Shown: piece after piece, positions 36,895 to 45,423 of the stretch
How the letters are laid out: every line of letters begins with the position of its first letter
How positions within the stretch are numbered: position 1 is the first letter of the stretch
NCBI GenBank assembly: GCA_964476565.1
Contig: CAYZBG010000014.1
Location: forward strand, 1-64,000
Origin: CAMAXB01 sp964476565
GTDB lineage: Bacteria > Verrucomicrobiota > Verrucomicrobiia > Opitutales > Opitutaceae
Length of the DNA: 64,000 nucleotides
Reading direction: 5' to 3'
Notes under the pieces: model-generated
What the model was told of the DNA's origin: nothing
What the model saw: only the letters and a program-made list of their open reading frames with translations
The model's database searches: none
Made by a program: the position numbers and the translations under genes

Positions 36895-37164
36895 ATGACG
36901 ACGCGATGCCTGGCCCTGCTGCTTTCCCTCGTGATCCTGCCCGCCGCGCTCTCGGGCTGCCTTGGCTCGAAGAAAACCAAGGAGAGCCCCTACCCCGCCG
37001 CCGAGCTTGAGGAGGGCTTCAAGGAGCGCTGGGTGACGAAGCGCGTGGGCGAGCTGCTCCAGGCAGGCGCGGCCACCGACGGCCTGCAGGCACGCCGGAT
37101 CGCGCTGCAGGAGTTCAAGGAGCGCTACGAGTACGTCCGCGGGCTGGAGCAACCGGTGCGCTGA
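36895..37164 (+). CDS. Small lipoprotein
   Basis: An 89-residue protein with a lipoprotein signal: a hydrophobic stretch at residues 5-18 and the lipobox LSGC (19-22), giving lipidation at C22. The mature part is charged and helical (EEGFKERWVTKRVGELLQAG, then RRIALQEFKERYEYVR). I recognise no family. It is divergent from the LRLKPK protein. Confidence 0.7.
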   Translation: MTTRCLALLLSLVILPAALSGCLGSKKTKESPYPAAELEEGFKERWVTKRVGELLQAGAATDGLQARRIALQEFKERYEYVRGLEQPVR

Positions 37165-37181
37165 CGCAGCACCGGGCCGGC

Positions 37182-37664
37182 CTACTTGGCTCCGGGAGTT
37201 GGCTCGGGGAGGATCGCCAGCAATTCCACCTCGAAAACGAGGGTGGCGCGACGGGGAATCTTCGGCGGATCGCCGCGCGTTCCGTACGCCAATTCAAACG
37301 GAATAATGAAGAGCCGTTTCTCGCCGACCTGCATGAGCTGCAGGCCCTCCTCCCAGCCATCGATGACAAAGTTGCGTCCCAGCCGGAAGGTGAAGGGATT
37401 GTTCCGATCCTGATTTTCGTCGAACACCTTGCCGTCGAGCAACTGCCCGCGATACAGCACGGCGACCAGCTGACCCTTGGCCGGCTTGGGGCCCGTGCCG
37501 GGCGAAATCAACTGGGTGCGAAGGCCGGTCGACGTTCGCACGGCCTCCGGCCAGGTCTTACGGACGAACGCGAGGTCCTCCGGAGGCAGCTTTTCGCGCT
37601 GCGCGTGCAGCGCGAGCGGCGGCAGAGCCAGCAAGAGAAGACAGAGGTAACGAAGCGCACGCAT
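37182..37664 (-). CDS. Exported FKBP-type peptidyl-prolyl isomerase
   Basis: A 160-residue protein with a signal peptide (MRALRYLCLLLLALPPLALHAQ) and an FKBP domain over the last 110 residues. Family strands seen are VAVLYRGQLLDGKVFDEN, FVIDGWEEGLQLMQVGEKRLFIIP and LAYGTRG-x8-ATLVFEVELLAI, which hold most of the conserved active-site pattern. It should speed proline isomerisation during folding in the periplasm. The ATG at 37664 gives the signal peptide. It lies 56 bases after the RhlE stop in the same direction. Confidence 0.9.
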   Translation of the reverse strand: MRALRYLCLLLLALPPLALHAQREKLPPEDLAFVRKTWPEAVRTSTGLRTQLISPGTGPKPAKGQLVAVLYRGQLLDGKVFDENQDRNNPFTFRLGRNFVIDGWEEGLQLMQVGEKRLFIIPFELAYGTRGDPPKIPRRATLVFEVELLAILPEPTPGAK

Positions 37665-37720
37665 GATCCCTTTGATTCGGGCAACGCTGGCGCGTGACGC
37701 AAGGCTGTTCGCCACGAGCG

Positions 37721-38989
37721 TCAACGGCGCCCGCGAAAACCACCGCGCCCCCCGCGCCCACCCCGGCCCTGATTCTGGCCGGGGCCACCGCCGGGACGAC
37801 CGCGTCCGCCGCCACCCGGCCTGCCGCCCGCACCCGGAGCAGGCGCCGGACGAGCCGTGAGCGGAGCATAAGGAAACCCTTCCAGTTTCAGTTCCGGGAT
37901 GCGCTGTCCGATGAAACGCTGGATCGCTCGGATGTCGTCGGCGTTCTCCGGCGTCACCAACGTGAAGGCATCCCCCACCGCCTGGGCGCGACCGGTACGT
38001 CCGATGCGGTGCACGTAGTCTTCCGGGTTTTCGGGCACGTCGTAGTTGATCACGTGCGACACGCCGGCCACGTCGATGCCCCGCGCCGCGATGTCCGTCG
38101 CCACCATGATCTCGTACTTGCCGCTCTTGAAGCCGGCCAGCGCCTCAATGCGCTGGTTCTGCGAGCGGTTGGCGTGCAACACCGCGACTGAGTGCTTCGC
38201 CGCCTTCAGCTTGTGGGCAATCTTGTCGGCTCCGTGCTTGGTGCGGGAGAAAATCAGGACGCTGTCGAAGTCCACTTTCTCAAGCAGCGCCACGAGCAGG
38301 TCGAACTTCTGCGCCCACGCCACCGGGTACAGCGCATGATTGACCGATTGATTAACCGAGCGGTTGACCCCGACCTCGATCCGCACGGGGTCGCGCAGGG
38401 CAAAGGCCGCCACGGCGGCGATCTCCGGCGGCACCGTGGCCGAGAAAAACAAGGTCTGGCGCTCCCGCGGACAACGCGCGATCACGTCCTTCACCGCGGG
38501 CAGGAAGCCCATGTCGAGCATGCGATCCACTTCGTCCAGCACCAGGATCTCGATATCGCGCAGGGAAAGTTCGCCCGACTTGAGGTAGTCCAGCAGACGT
38601 CCGGGCGTCGCCACCACCACGTCCACGCCGCGCTTCAGCTCCTGGCGCTGGGCGCCGTAACCGACGCCACCAAACAGGGCCACGCCCCGCAAATCCGTGA
38701 AGCGGGCAAAATCGCGGAAGGCCGTCTCAACCTGCGCCGCGAGTTCACGCGTCGGCTCGAGGACCAGCACCCGCGGCCCCTTGCCGGCGGCATGGCGGTC
38801 GAGTTTCGAAAGGATGGGCAGAGCAAACGCGGCGGTCTTGCCGGTGCCGGTCTGGGCCGACCCAACCAGGTCGCGACCGGACAGGACCACGGGAATGGCG
38901 CGCAATTGGATGGGAGTCGGCTCGGCATAACCGGCAGCGACCACGCCGCGCAGGACGGGCGCGGAAAGGGAAAGAGCTTTGAAAGGCAT
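37721..38989 (-). CDS. DEAD-box RNA helicase, RhlE-type
   Basis: A 422-residue ATP-dependent RNA helicase. Motifs in order are the Q-motif region (PTPIQLRAIP), AQTGTGKT (45-52), PTREL (79-83), DEVD (152-155) in place of DEAD, SAT (183-185), and HRIGRTGRA near the end of domain 2. The C-terminal about 50 residues are Gly/Arg/Pro-rich (GGRGRPGGGPG), an RNA-binding tail. The ATG at 38989 is used; the ORF extension to 39049 has no match. It sits next to the RRM protein gene; both kinds of protein often serve in cold adaptation and RNA remodelling. Confidence 0.92.
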   Translation of the reverse strand: MPFKALSLSAPVLRGVVAAGYAEPTPIQLRAIPVVLSGRDLVGSAQTGTGKTAAFALPILSKLDRHAAGKGPRVLVLEPTRELAAQVETAFRDFARFTDLRGVALFGGVGYGAQRQELKRGVDVVVATPGRLLDYLKSGELSLRDIEILVLDEVDRMLDMGFLPAVKDVIARCPRERQTLFFSATVPPEIAAVAAFALRDPVRIEVGVNRSVNQSVNHALYPVAWAQKFDLLVALLEKVDFDSVLIFSRTKHGADKIAHKLKAAKHSVAVLHANRSQNQRIEALAGFKSGKYEIMVATDIAARGIDVAGVSHVINYDVPENPEDYVHRIGRTGRAQAVGDAFTLVTPENADDIRAIQRFIGQRIPELKLEGFPYAPLTARPAPAPGAGGRPGGGGRGRPGGGPGQNQGRGGRGGRGGFRGRR

Positions 38990-39043
38990 GGCAAATGGGC
39001 GGTCGCTCGATCCGAGCGTTCCGCGTTCGAACGCTAAACGTAG

Positions 39044-39080
39044 AAACAAAAAAGGGGACGAGGCGCGAGGCCTCGTCCCC
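39044..39080 (-). terminator. Rho-independent terminator after the RRM gene
   Basis: GGGGACGAGGC (39054-39064) and GCCTCGTCCCC (39070-39080) form an 11-bp stem with a 5-base loop, followed on the minus strand by TTTTTTG. It ends the 39107-39481 transcript before the helicase gene. Confidence 0.93.
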
Positions 39081-39106
39081 GGAAAATCGGTCGTTAACCG
39101 AATCGC

Positions 39107-39481
39107 TTAGTAGCGACGGTCGCCACCGCGACCGCCACCGCCGCCGAAGCCGCCGCGACGCTCGCCGCCGCCGAAGCCGCCGCGACCGCCACCGCCGCCG
39201 CCACCGCCGAACGAACGGCCGGCGCCTTCTTCCTTCGGACGGGCTTCATTGACCGTGAGGGCACGGCCGCCGAGGTCGGCGCCGTTCATCTTCTCGGCCG
39301 CAACCTTGGCCTCTTCAGCGGAGCCCATGGTCACGAACGCGAAGCCGCGCGGGCGGCCCGTCATCTTGTCCATGGCGACGTAAACGTCGGTCACGGAACC
39401 GAATTGACCGAAAGCCGAGCGGAGCTCGTCTTCGGTGGTCTTGAACGACATATTACCGACGTACAGTTTGGAGTTACTCAT
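39107..39481 (-). CDS. Gly-rich RRM RNA-binding protein
   Basis: A 124-residue protein with one RNA-recognition motif: RNP2 is LYVGNM (6-11) and RNP1 is RGFAFVTM (45-52). After residue 88 comes a tail of Gly runs mixed with Arg and Phe ending in RRY. Proteins of this type in cyanobacteria and other bacteria are often cold-induced RNA chaperones. The start codon lies directly at the foot of a 10-bp stem in the leader and has no free Shine-Dalgarno. A strong terminator follows. Confidence 0.93.
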   Translation of the reverse strand: MSNSKLYVGNMSFKTTEDELRSAFGQFGSVTDVYVAMDKMTGRPRGFAFVTMGSAEEAKVAAEKMNGADLGGRALTVNEARPKEEGAGRSFGGGGGGGGRGGFGGGERRGGFGGGGGRGGDRRY

Positions 39482-39547
39482 GTGATGATTTCGTCGATTC
39501 CCGTCTGCTGCCAGACTGTTCCCGACTGTCGGGTTTCAAATCATCAC
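39482..39547 (-). promoter_or_regulatory. Branched RNA structure in the RRM gene leader, ending at the start codon
   Basis: GTGATGATTT (39482-39491) and AAATCATCAC (39538-39547) are perfect 10-base complements. Between them are two hairpins: GTCTG/CAGAC (39503-39516, 4-base loop) and CCCGA/TCGGG (39521-39533, 3-base loop). Together they draw as a three-way junction. On the transcript the 3' strand of the outer stem ends at the base before the ATG (39481), so the ribosome-binding region is inside the helix. This suggests control of translation, by temperature or by the RRM protein itself. Confidence 0.55.
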
Positions 39548-39576
39548 TGAAGCCTAACCTCAACTGACGATCCACC

Positions 39577-39607
39577 AGTATCTGTCGCCTAACGATTCTC
39601 TAACGAT
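39577..39607 (-). promoter_or_regulatory. Candidate promoter and direct repeats of the RRM gene
   Basis: CTAACGAT occurs twice on the plus strand (39589-39596 and 39600-39607), an 11-base period, about one helical turn. A -10-like GATACT lies at 39577-39582 on the minus strand, and the second repeat sits where a -35 would be, 17 bases upstream. Transcription would then start near 39570, giving a leader of about 90 bases that holds the branched structure. The rest of 39608-39770 shows nothing I can identify. Confidence 0.35.
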
Positions 39608-39770
39608 ACGGGCGGACGTTCGGCGATCGACGGGCGGACTGCAAGGGAAATCATGATGGCCGAAATACTTACGGGTTTCGGCTCCAGCTTGCACCCGCTA
39701 TGCCAAGGAGGGGACGCCACCGGCCAACCCTATTTGCGGCATAAGGTTAGCCCATAAGAAAAATTACGGC

Positions 39771-40157
39771 TCAGCTTAAGAACTGATCCAACTGGCGCCG
39801 GTCGCGCTTGGTCGGCCGACCGCTTCCGCGTTCGCGGGCCAGCCACTGTTCGACCCGATTCGCCGTGGCTTTGGCCCATTCCTCCGGTGGGGTGCGGTCG
39901 TCGCAAAACGCCGGCACCGCTTTGGCGCTCAGGCGTCGCAAAGGCACGCCCAAGACGGCGACCGTACGGGTCACCAGACCGTGCCTCCACTGGACGATCT
40001 CCCCGGGGCGAACGTCGCGCGCCGCCTTGGCGGGCTGGCCGTTGACGGTGACTCCACCCGCCCGGCAGGCCTCCGTAGCCAAGCCGCGCGTCTTGAACAG
40101 GCGCACACACCAAAGCCACTTGTCCAGGCGGGCGGTATCCGAAGAGGGAGTGACCAC
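39771..40157 (-). CDS. S4-domain RNA-binding protein, Hsp15 (HslR)-like
   Basis: A 128-residue protein. RLDKWLWCVRLFKTRGLATEACRAGGVTVNG is a classic S4 domain, followed by PGEIVQW. The C-terminal basic region (GRPTKRDRRQLDQF) is as in Hsp15, which binds stalled 50S subunits carrying peptidyl-tRNA after heat shock. The GTG at 40157 is chosen because an ATG at 40205 would place the coding region across the terminator of the upstream gene. Confidence 0.88.
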   Translation of the reverse strand: MVTPSSDTARLDKWLWCVRLFKTRGLATEACRAGGVTVNGQPAKAARDVRPGEIVQWRHGLVTRTVAVLGVPLRRLSAKAVPAFCDDRTPPEEWAKATANRVEQWLARERGSGRPTKRDRRQLDQFLS

Positions 40158-40160
40158 AGG

Positions 40161-40198
40161 AAAAGAAAACGGCCGCGAGCCTACCGAGGCTCGCGGCC
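40161..40198 (-). terminator. Rho-independent terminator after the DUF3016 gene
   Basis: GGCCGCGAGCCT (40171-40182) and AGGCTCGCGGCC (40187-40198) form a 12-bp stem with a 4-base loop, followed on the minus strand by TTTTCTTTT. It ends the 40228-40755 transcript just before the HslR start. Confidence 0.93.
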
Positions 40199-40227
40199 GC
40201 TGCAACCCGTTTGGTCGGGTCGAAGGC

Positions 40228-40755
40228 TCAGGAAGACGCGTCGCGGCGGAACTCGTCGCGCAGCCACTCGTCGAGCAGCTGTTTCTCGTGCCGAAGCGAG
40301 TCGTTCCGATTGATGGAAAGGTTCATCATGAACGTCAGGTCCCGGAGTTCACGCCGGCCCTGGGCCACGATCTCGCCACGCGCGTTAACCAACTTGAACT
40401 CGAGCGTCACGCGGGGCGGATAGATGTCCTTCACGATGCGAATGTCCTGGAAACGCGGCCCGCGCCACGGCTCGAACTCGCCGGCCATGTCGACGTCGAA
40501 GACGGTGACGCTGAGCTTGGAGCCGGCCGGCAGCCAGGCCGCGACCCGCTCCACCAGGTGCTCGCGCAGCATTTGCAGATAATAGTCGCGATCCTTCTCG
40601 CTGCCCATGAGGTCGGCGCGCACATCGGAGAACTTTTCGGGCTCAAAGAAAATCACCTCCACCTGCGCACGGCTCTGATCGGCCGGCGTTGCCGCCGATG
40701 CCGCTGCGCCGCCGAGCGCCGCGAGGACGATGAGGAAGAGAGTCTTGGTAGTCAT
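40228..40755 (-). CDS. Exported DUF3016-type protein
   Basis: A 175-residue protein with a signal peptide (MTTKTLFLIVLAALGGAAAS, cleavage near ASA). The body, with VEVIFFEPEKFSDVRAD, LSVTVFDVDMAGEFEPW and RRELRDLTFMMN, matches DUF3016 proteins, which have no known function. The ATG at 40755 is chosen for the signal peptide; the upstream open frame to 41163 is antisense to the 40910 gene. It has its own strong terminator. Confidence 0.75.
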   Translation of the reverse strand: MTTKTLFLIVLAALGGAAASAATPADQSRAQVEVIFFEPEKFSDVRADLMGSEKDRDYYLQMLREHLVERVAAWLPAGSKLSVTVFDVDMAGEFEPWRGPRFQDIRIVKDIYPPRVTLEFKLVNARGEIVAQGRRELRDLTFMMNLSINRNDSLRHEKQLLDEWLRDEFRRDASS

Positions 40756-40909
40756 GGTAGGGAATGTGACCTCGGACCGGCCGGGATGTTTCCCCGAATC
40801 CGAACCGTCGATACCATGCGGAACCTCGCGGTCCGCGCGAGCCCAGATCCCGGCATAAATCCGCAACGGCTTCTTTGCTTTTGCCGCCGCCCGGCTTTCA
40901 TTTGGCCTC

Positions 40910-41188
40910 ATGCTCGCCAATCTCCTGCACTTTCTCCACCGCCGGCGCACGGCGGAGGAGTACGAAAGCGCCTTCGTGGAAGGCGTGGAGGTGCGTACGC
41001 CTCGGGAGAAACGCAGCCGGAAATCCGAACGGATCCTGATCGTCGGCTGGGTTCTGATCGCCCTGAAGGCGCTGCTCGTCTGGTGGGCCATCCGTGCGTA
41101 CGCGATGCCGCTCAATCCGTGGTGGATCATCGCGCCCACCCTCGGCGCCGCCGGGGTCTGCACCTGGCTGTACCTGCGTCGACGCTGA
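40910..41188 (+). CDS. Small membrane protein
   Basis: A 92-residue protein. The first 42 residues are charged and helical (RRRTAEEYESAFVEGVEVRT); two transmembrane segments follow at about 43-63 and 69-87, and it ends in RRR. I recognise no family. It is divergent from the DUF3016 gene and lies 82 bases before the gluconokinase fusion, with which it could be co-transcribed. Confidence 0.6.
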   Translation: MLANLLHFLHRRRTAEEYESAFVEGVEVRTPREKRSRKSERILIVGWVLIALKALLVWWAIRAYAMPLNPWWIIAPTLGAAGVCTWLYLRRR

Positions 41189-41270
41189 GACCGGCCCGAA
41201 ATGCGGTTGCCGGCACGGGGCTTTACCCGGTGAATGCGACCTGCGGCCGTGCCGGCCGACGCCCATTCCC

Positions 41271-42227
41271 ATGCCTTCTGTTCCCGGTCTCCGCAGTTGT
41301 TATGCCCTGGTGGGCCGCTTGGTCTACTTCGGGCGCATGCTCGACAAGCTCCGTCTTCACGCGGCCGGCCGACTCCCGGCGGACTACCACGCCAATCTCG
41401 GGCGGGGTTTCGACGCCCGGGCGTGTGGGTTTCTCGGGGTCGATTACTCGGCCCTGAAGGACGAAGCCCTTGCCCACCCCTCGCGCGACGACACGGCGTT
41501 GCTTGCTTGGTGTCATCAGCATGGCGGACCGCGGACCGACGCCGCGTGTGATCAGTGGAATCGCTTCATGCTCAAAATCGGCTGGCGCGACGACCGGTCC
41601 GCCGCGCTGCGCCAGCGGATCACCGAATGCGGTCTGGACGGCCTGCCCATCGAGACGTTCTTCGACCTGATCGAGTTCGACGAAGGCCGCAATCCCGTGG
41701 CCACCCGGGCCTGGGAACTGCGCCCTGCCTCCCTCGTCGTGATCATGGGCGTCGCCGGCAGCGGCAAGACCACCATCGGCGAGGGCCTCGCCCGCGCCCT
41801 GGGCTGGAGTTTCGCCGATGCCGACCAGTTCCATCCGGCGGCCAACGTGGCCAAGATGTCCGCCGGCATTCCCCTCACCGACGAAGACCGTGCCCCGTGG
41901 CTGGCCGCTCTCCACGCCCACCTCGTGACCTGCCGCGCCCGGGGCGAAAGCGCCGTCGTGACCTGCTCGGCGCTGAAGCAACGTTACCGCGATACCATTC
42001 TGGCCGGGCTGCCGGAGGCGACCTTGGTGTACCTGAAAGGCGACCCCGCGCTCCTGCACGCCCGCCTGCAAGCCCGCACCCATCACTTCATGAAGGCCTC
42101 CATGCTCGACAGCCAGCTCGCCGCTCTCGAGGAACCGGCCGGCGCCGTGACCCTCGACATCGCCGCACCTCCCGACGCCTTGGTGGCAAGCCTGCGCAAC
42201 ACGCTCGGATTCCCCGCGAAGGCATGA
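41271..42227 (+). CDS. DUF5069 domain fused to gluconokinase
   Basis: A 318-residue two-domain protein. Residues 1-145 are DUF5069: GLRSCYALVGRLVYFGRMLDK, then LRLHAAGRLPADYHANLGRGFD and FLGVDYSALKDEAL. Residues 155-318 are a gluconate kinase with the P-loop GVAGSGKTTIG (160-170), FADADQFHP (substrate loop), KMSAGIPLTDEDRAPWL and CSALKQRYRD, making 6-phosphogluconate. DUF5069 has no known function; fusion here suggests it works on the same or a neighbouring substrate. The ATG at 41271 starts the domain. The stop overlaps the penicillin acylase start (ATGA). Confidence 0.88.
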   Translation: MPSVPGLRSCYALVGRLVYFGRMLDKLRLHAAGRLPADYHANLGRGFDARACGFLGVDYSALKDEALAHPSRDDTALLAWCHQHGGPRTDAACDQWNRFMLKIGWRDDRSAALRQRITECGLDGLPIETFFDLIEFDEGRNPVATRAWELRPASLVVIMGVAGSGKTTIGEGLARALGWSFADADQFHPAANVAKMSAGIPLTDEDRAPWLAALHAHLVTCRARGESAVVTCSALKQRYRDTILAGLPEATLVYLKGDPALLHARLQARTHHFMKASMLDSQLAALEEPAGAVTLDIAAPPDALVASLRNTLGFPAKA

Positions 42228-44614
42228 ACGCCGCCACCGCACGCCGCCTCCGTCTCGCCGCGCTCGTCTCCGGGCTGCTCGTGCTCCTCGGGCTCGCGTT
42301 CACCGCCTGGGCCTGGCTACGGCTGCGGGCAAGCCTGCCCACCCTCGACGGCGAACAGGCGCTTCCCGGCCTCGCCGCCCCGGCCCGGATCCTGCGTGAC
42401 GACGCCGGCGTGGTGACAATCCAGGCGGACAGCCGGGAGGATGCCGCGCGGGCGCTCGGATTTGCCCATGGGCAGGACCGGTTCTTCCAAATGGATCTGC
42501 TGCGGCGCAGCGCAACCGGCGAATTGGCTGAATTGTTCGGCAAGGCGGCCCTGCCCCGCGACCGCCAGGTGCGTATTCATCGCTTCGCCGCCCTCTCCGC
42601 CACGGTGCTCGACGGGCTGCCATCGGACGACCAAGCCTTGCTCCAAGCCTACGCGGACGGAGTCAATGCCGGCCTCGCCTCGCTGAGCGCTCCACCATTT
42701 GAATACACGGTGCTCCGCCAGGACCCACGTCCCTGGCAGGCGGCTGATTGCCTCCTCATCAACTATGCCATGGCGCTCGATCTCCAGGACGGACTCGGCC
42801 ACTATGAGCGCTGCCTTGCTGCCGTGCGCGATGTGCTCGGCACGGAGGTGCTCGCCTTTTTCTCACCGTCCTTCACGCCCGGCGATGCCCCGCTGGATGA
42901 CACGATCGGCCCCCTGCCGGTCGTGCCCGGACCGCGCCTGCTCAACCTCAGCGGCCAACCGGCTCCCGCGGCAGGGCCTGCCTCCGGCGAGGAGCCGGCC
43001 CGCCCGGGCTCCAACAGCTTCGGGCTCGCCGGCGGACGGACCGCGAGCGGGGCTGCCATGCTCGCGAACGACATGCACCTCGGGCACGGCGTCCCCAACA
43101 TCTGGTACCGCGCCACCCTCAGCTGGCCGGGCCATTCGGTCACCGGCGTCACCCTGCCCGGCGTGCCCATCATGGTTGCCGGCAGCAATGGCCACGTCGC
43201 GTGGGGCTTCACCAACAGTTACACCGATACATCCGACCTTGTGGTCGTCGACGTGCACAGCGCGGCGCCGGAACTCTTTTATCTCAATGGTGCCAACCCC
43301 GTGGAGTTTGAGGTCCATCGCGAGACGATTCGAGTGCGGGGCGAAGATCCCGAAACGTTCACCTTCCAGGGCACGGCGTGGGGTCCCGTGATCGGCACCA
43401 ACGCCTTCGGCCGTCCGCTCGCGTTCAAGTGGACGATGCACGATCCCGGCGCCGTGAACCTGGACCTGCGCGGCCTCGAAACCGCACGGACGGTGGCCGA
43501 AGCGGTCGCCATCGCCCACCGCAGCGGCGTGCCCACGCAGAACATCCTCCTCGCCGACCGCTCGGGTGCGCTCGCGTGGACGATCGCCGGCCGGCTGCCA
43601 AAGCGCTTCGGGCATAACGGCCGCCACCCGGTGGCATGGACGTTTGGCGACCGGGGCTGGACCGGATTTCTTCCGCCCGCGGAAACACCGGTCTGGCACG
43701 CCCGCTCCGACGGGCACCTGTGGACCGCCAACAACCGCATTCTGGGCGGGGACTCCTTCGAGCGCCTCGGCCACGGGCGCTATGAACATGTCGCCCGGGC
43801 GCGCCAGATCCGTGATGCGATCGCCACCATCGGAGCCGCGCCGGGTATACGTGCGGAGCCGGCGGACCTCCTCGCCCTCCAGCTCGACGACCGTGCCCTC
43901 TGGCTGGAACGCTGGCAGCAGCGTCTCATCGCGGTGTTGTCGGATGACAACATCGCCGGCCATGCCGGACGGCAGCGGCTGCGGGACGTTGTCGGCCGCT
44001 GGGACGGCCGCGCTTCGGTCGATTCCGCCAGCTACCGCCTCGTGCGCGGGTGGCGCGACCTGGTCGCCGAACGCGCTCTCCGGCCGGTCTTCCGCCGCGT
44101 GGCCGATCGGTATCCGTCATTCGACTACCGCGTCCTTGCCTATGAACATGCCCTGTGGGCGCTCGTCACGGAACAGCCCCGCCACGTGCTCGCGGCCGAC
44201 TACGCCACTTGGGACGAGCTGCTGCTCGCCGCGGCCGACGACCTGATCGCCGGGTTCGAACGGCAGGACGTGCCGCTGGAGGAAGCCACCTGGGGCCGTC
44301 GCAACACCGCCCGCATCCAGCACCCGTTTGCCCGGCTCCTGCCGGCCTTCCTCGCCCGCCCCCTGTCCATGCCCGCCGATCCGCTCCCGGGGGACGAACA
44401 CATGCCGCGGGTGCAGCGCCCGGGGTCCGGCGCGTCCCAGCGTTTCGTGGTCGAGCCGGGTCGCGAATCCGCCGGGATCTTCCACATGCCCGCCGGCCAG
44501 AGCGGGCACCCGCTCTCGCCGTTCTTCCGCGCCGGGCACGACGCGTGGGTGCGGGGCGAACCGACGCCGTTCCTTCCGGGCGAAACCCGCCACACCCTCG
44601 TCCTCCGGCCCTGA
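42224..44614 (+). CDS. Penicillin acylase (Ntn-hydrolase) family protein
   Basis: A 796-residue Ntn-hydrolase. An N-terminal membrane helix (11-30) is followed by the alpha-chain (ILRDDAGVVTIQADSREDAARALGFAHGQDRFFQMD). A spacer precedes PGSNSFGLAG, where Ser263 would become the N-terminal nucleophile after self-cleavage at G262-S263. The beta-chain has NDMHLGHGVPNIWY, GVTLPGVPIMVAGSNGHVAWGFTN and TWGRRNTARIQHP. The family cleaves N-acyl groups from beta-lactams, homoserine lactones or other amides. It is translationally coupled to the gluconokinase fusion by a 4-base overlap, with no evident shared pathway. Confidence 0.92.
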   Translation: MNAATARRLRLAALVSGLLVLLGLAFTAWAWLRLRASLPTLDGEQALPGLAAPARILRDDAGVVTIQADSREDAARALGFAHGQDRFFQMDLLRRSATGELAELFGKAALPRDRQVRIHRFAALSATVLDGLPSDDQALLQAYADGVNAGLASLSAPPFEYTVLRQDPRPWQAADCLLINYAMALDLQDGLGHYERCLAAVRDVLGTEVLAFFSPSFTPGDAPLDDTIGPLPVVPGPRLLNLSGQPAPAAGPASGEEPARPGSNSFGLAGGRTASGAAMLANDMHLGHGVPNIWYRATLSWPGHSVTGVTLPGVPIMVAGSNGHVAWGFTNSYTDTSDLVVVDVHSAAPELFYLNGANPVEFEVHRETIRVRGEDPETFTFQGTAWGPVIGTNAFGRPLAFKWTMHDPGAVNLDLRGLETARTVAEAVAIAHRSGVPTQNILLADRSGALAWTIAGRLPKRFGHNGRHPVAWTFGDRGWTGFLPPAETPVWHARSDGHLWTANNRILGGDSFERLGHGRYEHVARARQIRDAIATIGAAPGIRAEPADLLALQLDDRALWLERWQQRLIAVLSDDNIAGHAGRQRLRDVVGRWDGRASVDSASYRLVRGWRDLVAERALRPVFRRVADRYPSFDYRVLAYEHALWALVTEQPRHVLAADYATWDELLLAAADDLIAGFERQDVPLEEATWGRRNTARIQHPFARLLPAFLARPLSMPADPLPGDEHMPRVQRPGSGASQRFVVEPGRESAGIFHMPAGQSGHPLSPFFRAGHDAWVRGEPTPFLPGETRHTLVLRP

Positions 44615-44689
44615 GCCGCCGGGACCAACGGGCGCCGGGTCGGATTTGCCGTTGTCCTTCCCGGCGCGATCCCGCTTGCTGGCCGCTGC

Positions 44690-45409
44690 ATGGCCGGGCG
44701 AAACAAGCAGAAGCGACCTTACACCGTCTACTTTGGCAGTGAGCTGTTCAGTCTGAAGCACCTGCTCGGCAACGCCTACCTCGCCGAGGCAATCCACGAG
44801 AAGTCGCACGGACGCTACCTCTGCCGCCTGCCACAGGACTTTGAATTGCGCGGGTTTCATCCCCAGACGATCCGCGACCAGGACATCCGCGCCCTGCTCG
44901 AGTGCGACCTGGCGCTCTTCTGTTTCGACGGGACCGAACTCGACAGCGGCACCGTGGTGGAGTTCATGTTCGCCAAGTTTGCCGACATCCCGGCCGTGAT
45001 TCTGCGCAGCGACATTCGCGCCGCCGGCGACCAGGGCCGGGGCGACCCATGGAACCTGATGGCGAGCTTCTATCCGCGCACAGCGAGCCTGCACCTCGAC
45101 AGCCTCATCGCCTACCGGGCCCTGCAAAAGCGGCGCGCCCGGTCCCGGCGCGCTCCGCTCGACGCCGTGGCCCGCCTCGCCGGCCAGCACGCCAGCGCCA
45201 CCGCCGCCGTTGTCACCGACCAGCTCGCCGTCGCGGTCGTACGTTCGCTCGACCGTGTTGCCGCCCTTCCGCCCGTGATGCCCAAACACGTGCGCGAGGA
45301 GGTTTACGCGTGGCTCGCCCTCATGCCCGGCTTCCGCGGCAAGGAGAAGGTCCTGCGCAAGGCGATGGAACGCGTGCTCGAACACAAGGTGGAGCGAGAC
45401 CTGCTCTGA
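44690..45409 (+). CDS. Nucleoside 2-deoxyribosyltransferase-like protein
   Basis: A 239-residue protein. The first about 115 residues match the nucleoside 2-deoxyribosyltransferase fold: YTVYFGSELFS opening, a DLALFCFDGTELDSGTVVEFMFAK block with DGTxxDSGT (80-88), and Glu91 at the usual nucleophile position. The C-terminal about 120 residues form a helical extension not usual for the family. It should exchange bases on deoxyribonucleosides, or hydrolyse a related glycosidic bond. It lies 14 bases before a uracil phosphoribosyltransferase gene, consistent with base salvage. Confidence 0.78.
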   Translation: MAGRNKQKRPYTVYFGSELFSLKHLLGNAYLAEAIHEKSHGRYLCRLPQDFELRGFHPQTIRDQDIRALLECDLALFCFDGTELDSGTVVEFMFAKFADIPAVILRSDIRAAGDQGRGDPWNLMASFYPRTASLHLDSLIAYRALQKRRARSRRAPLDAVARLAGQHASATAAVVTDQLAVAVVRSLDRVAALPPVMPKHVREEVYAWLALMPGFRGKEKVLRKAMERVLEHKVERDLL

Positions 45410-45423
45410 TTTCCGCGCCTGCC

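Noticed and set aside
22484..42227. GntP permease and the gluconokinase fusion as one gluconate pathway locus
   Set aside because: The genes are almost 19 kb apart on opposite strands, so they could act together but are not a locus.
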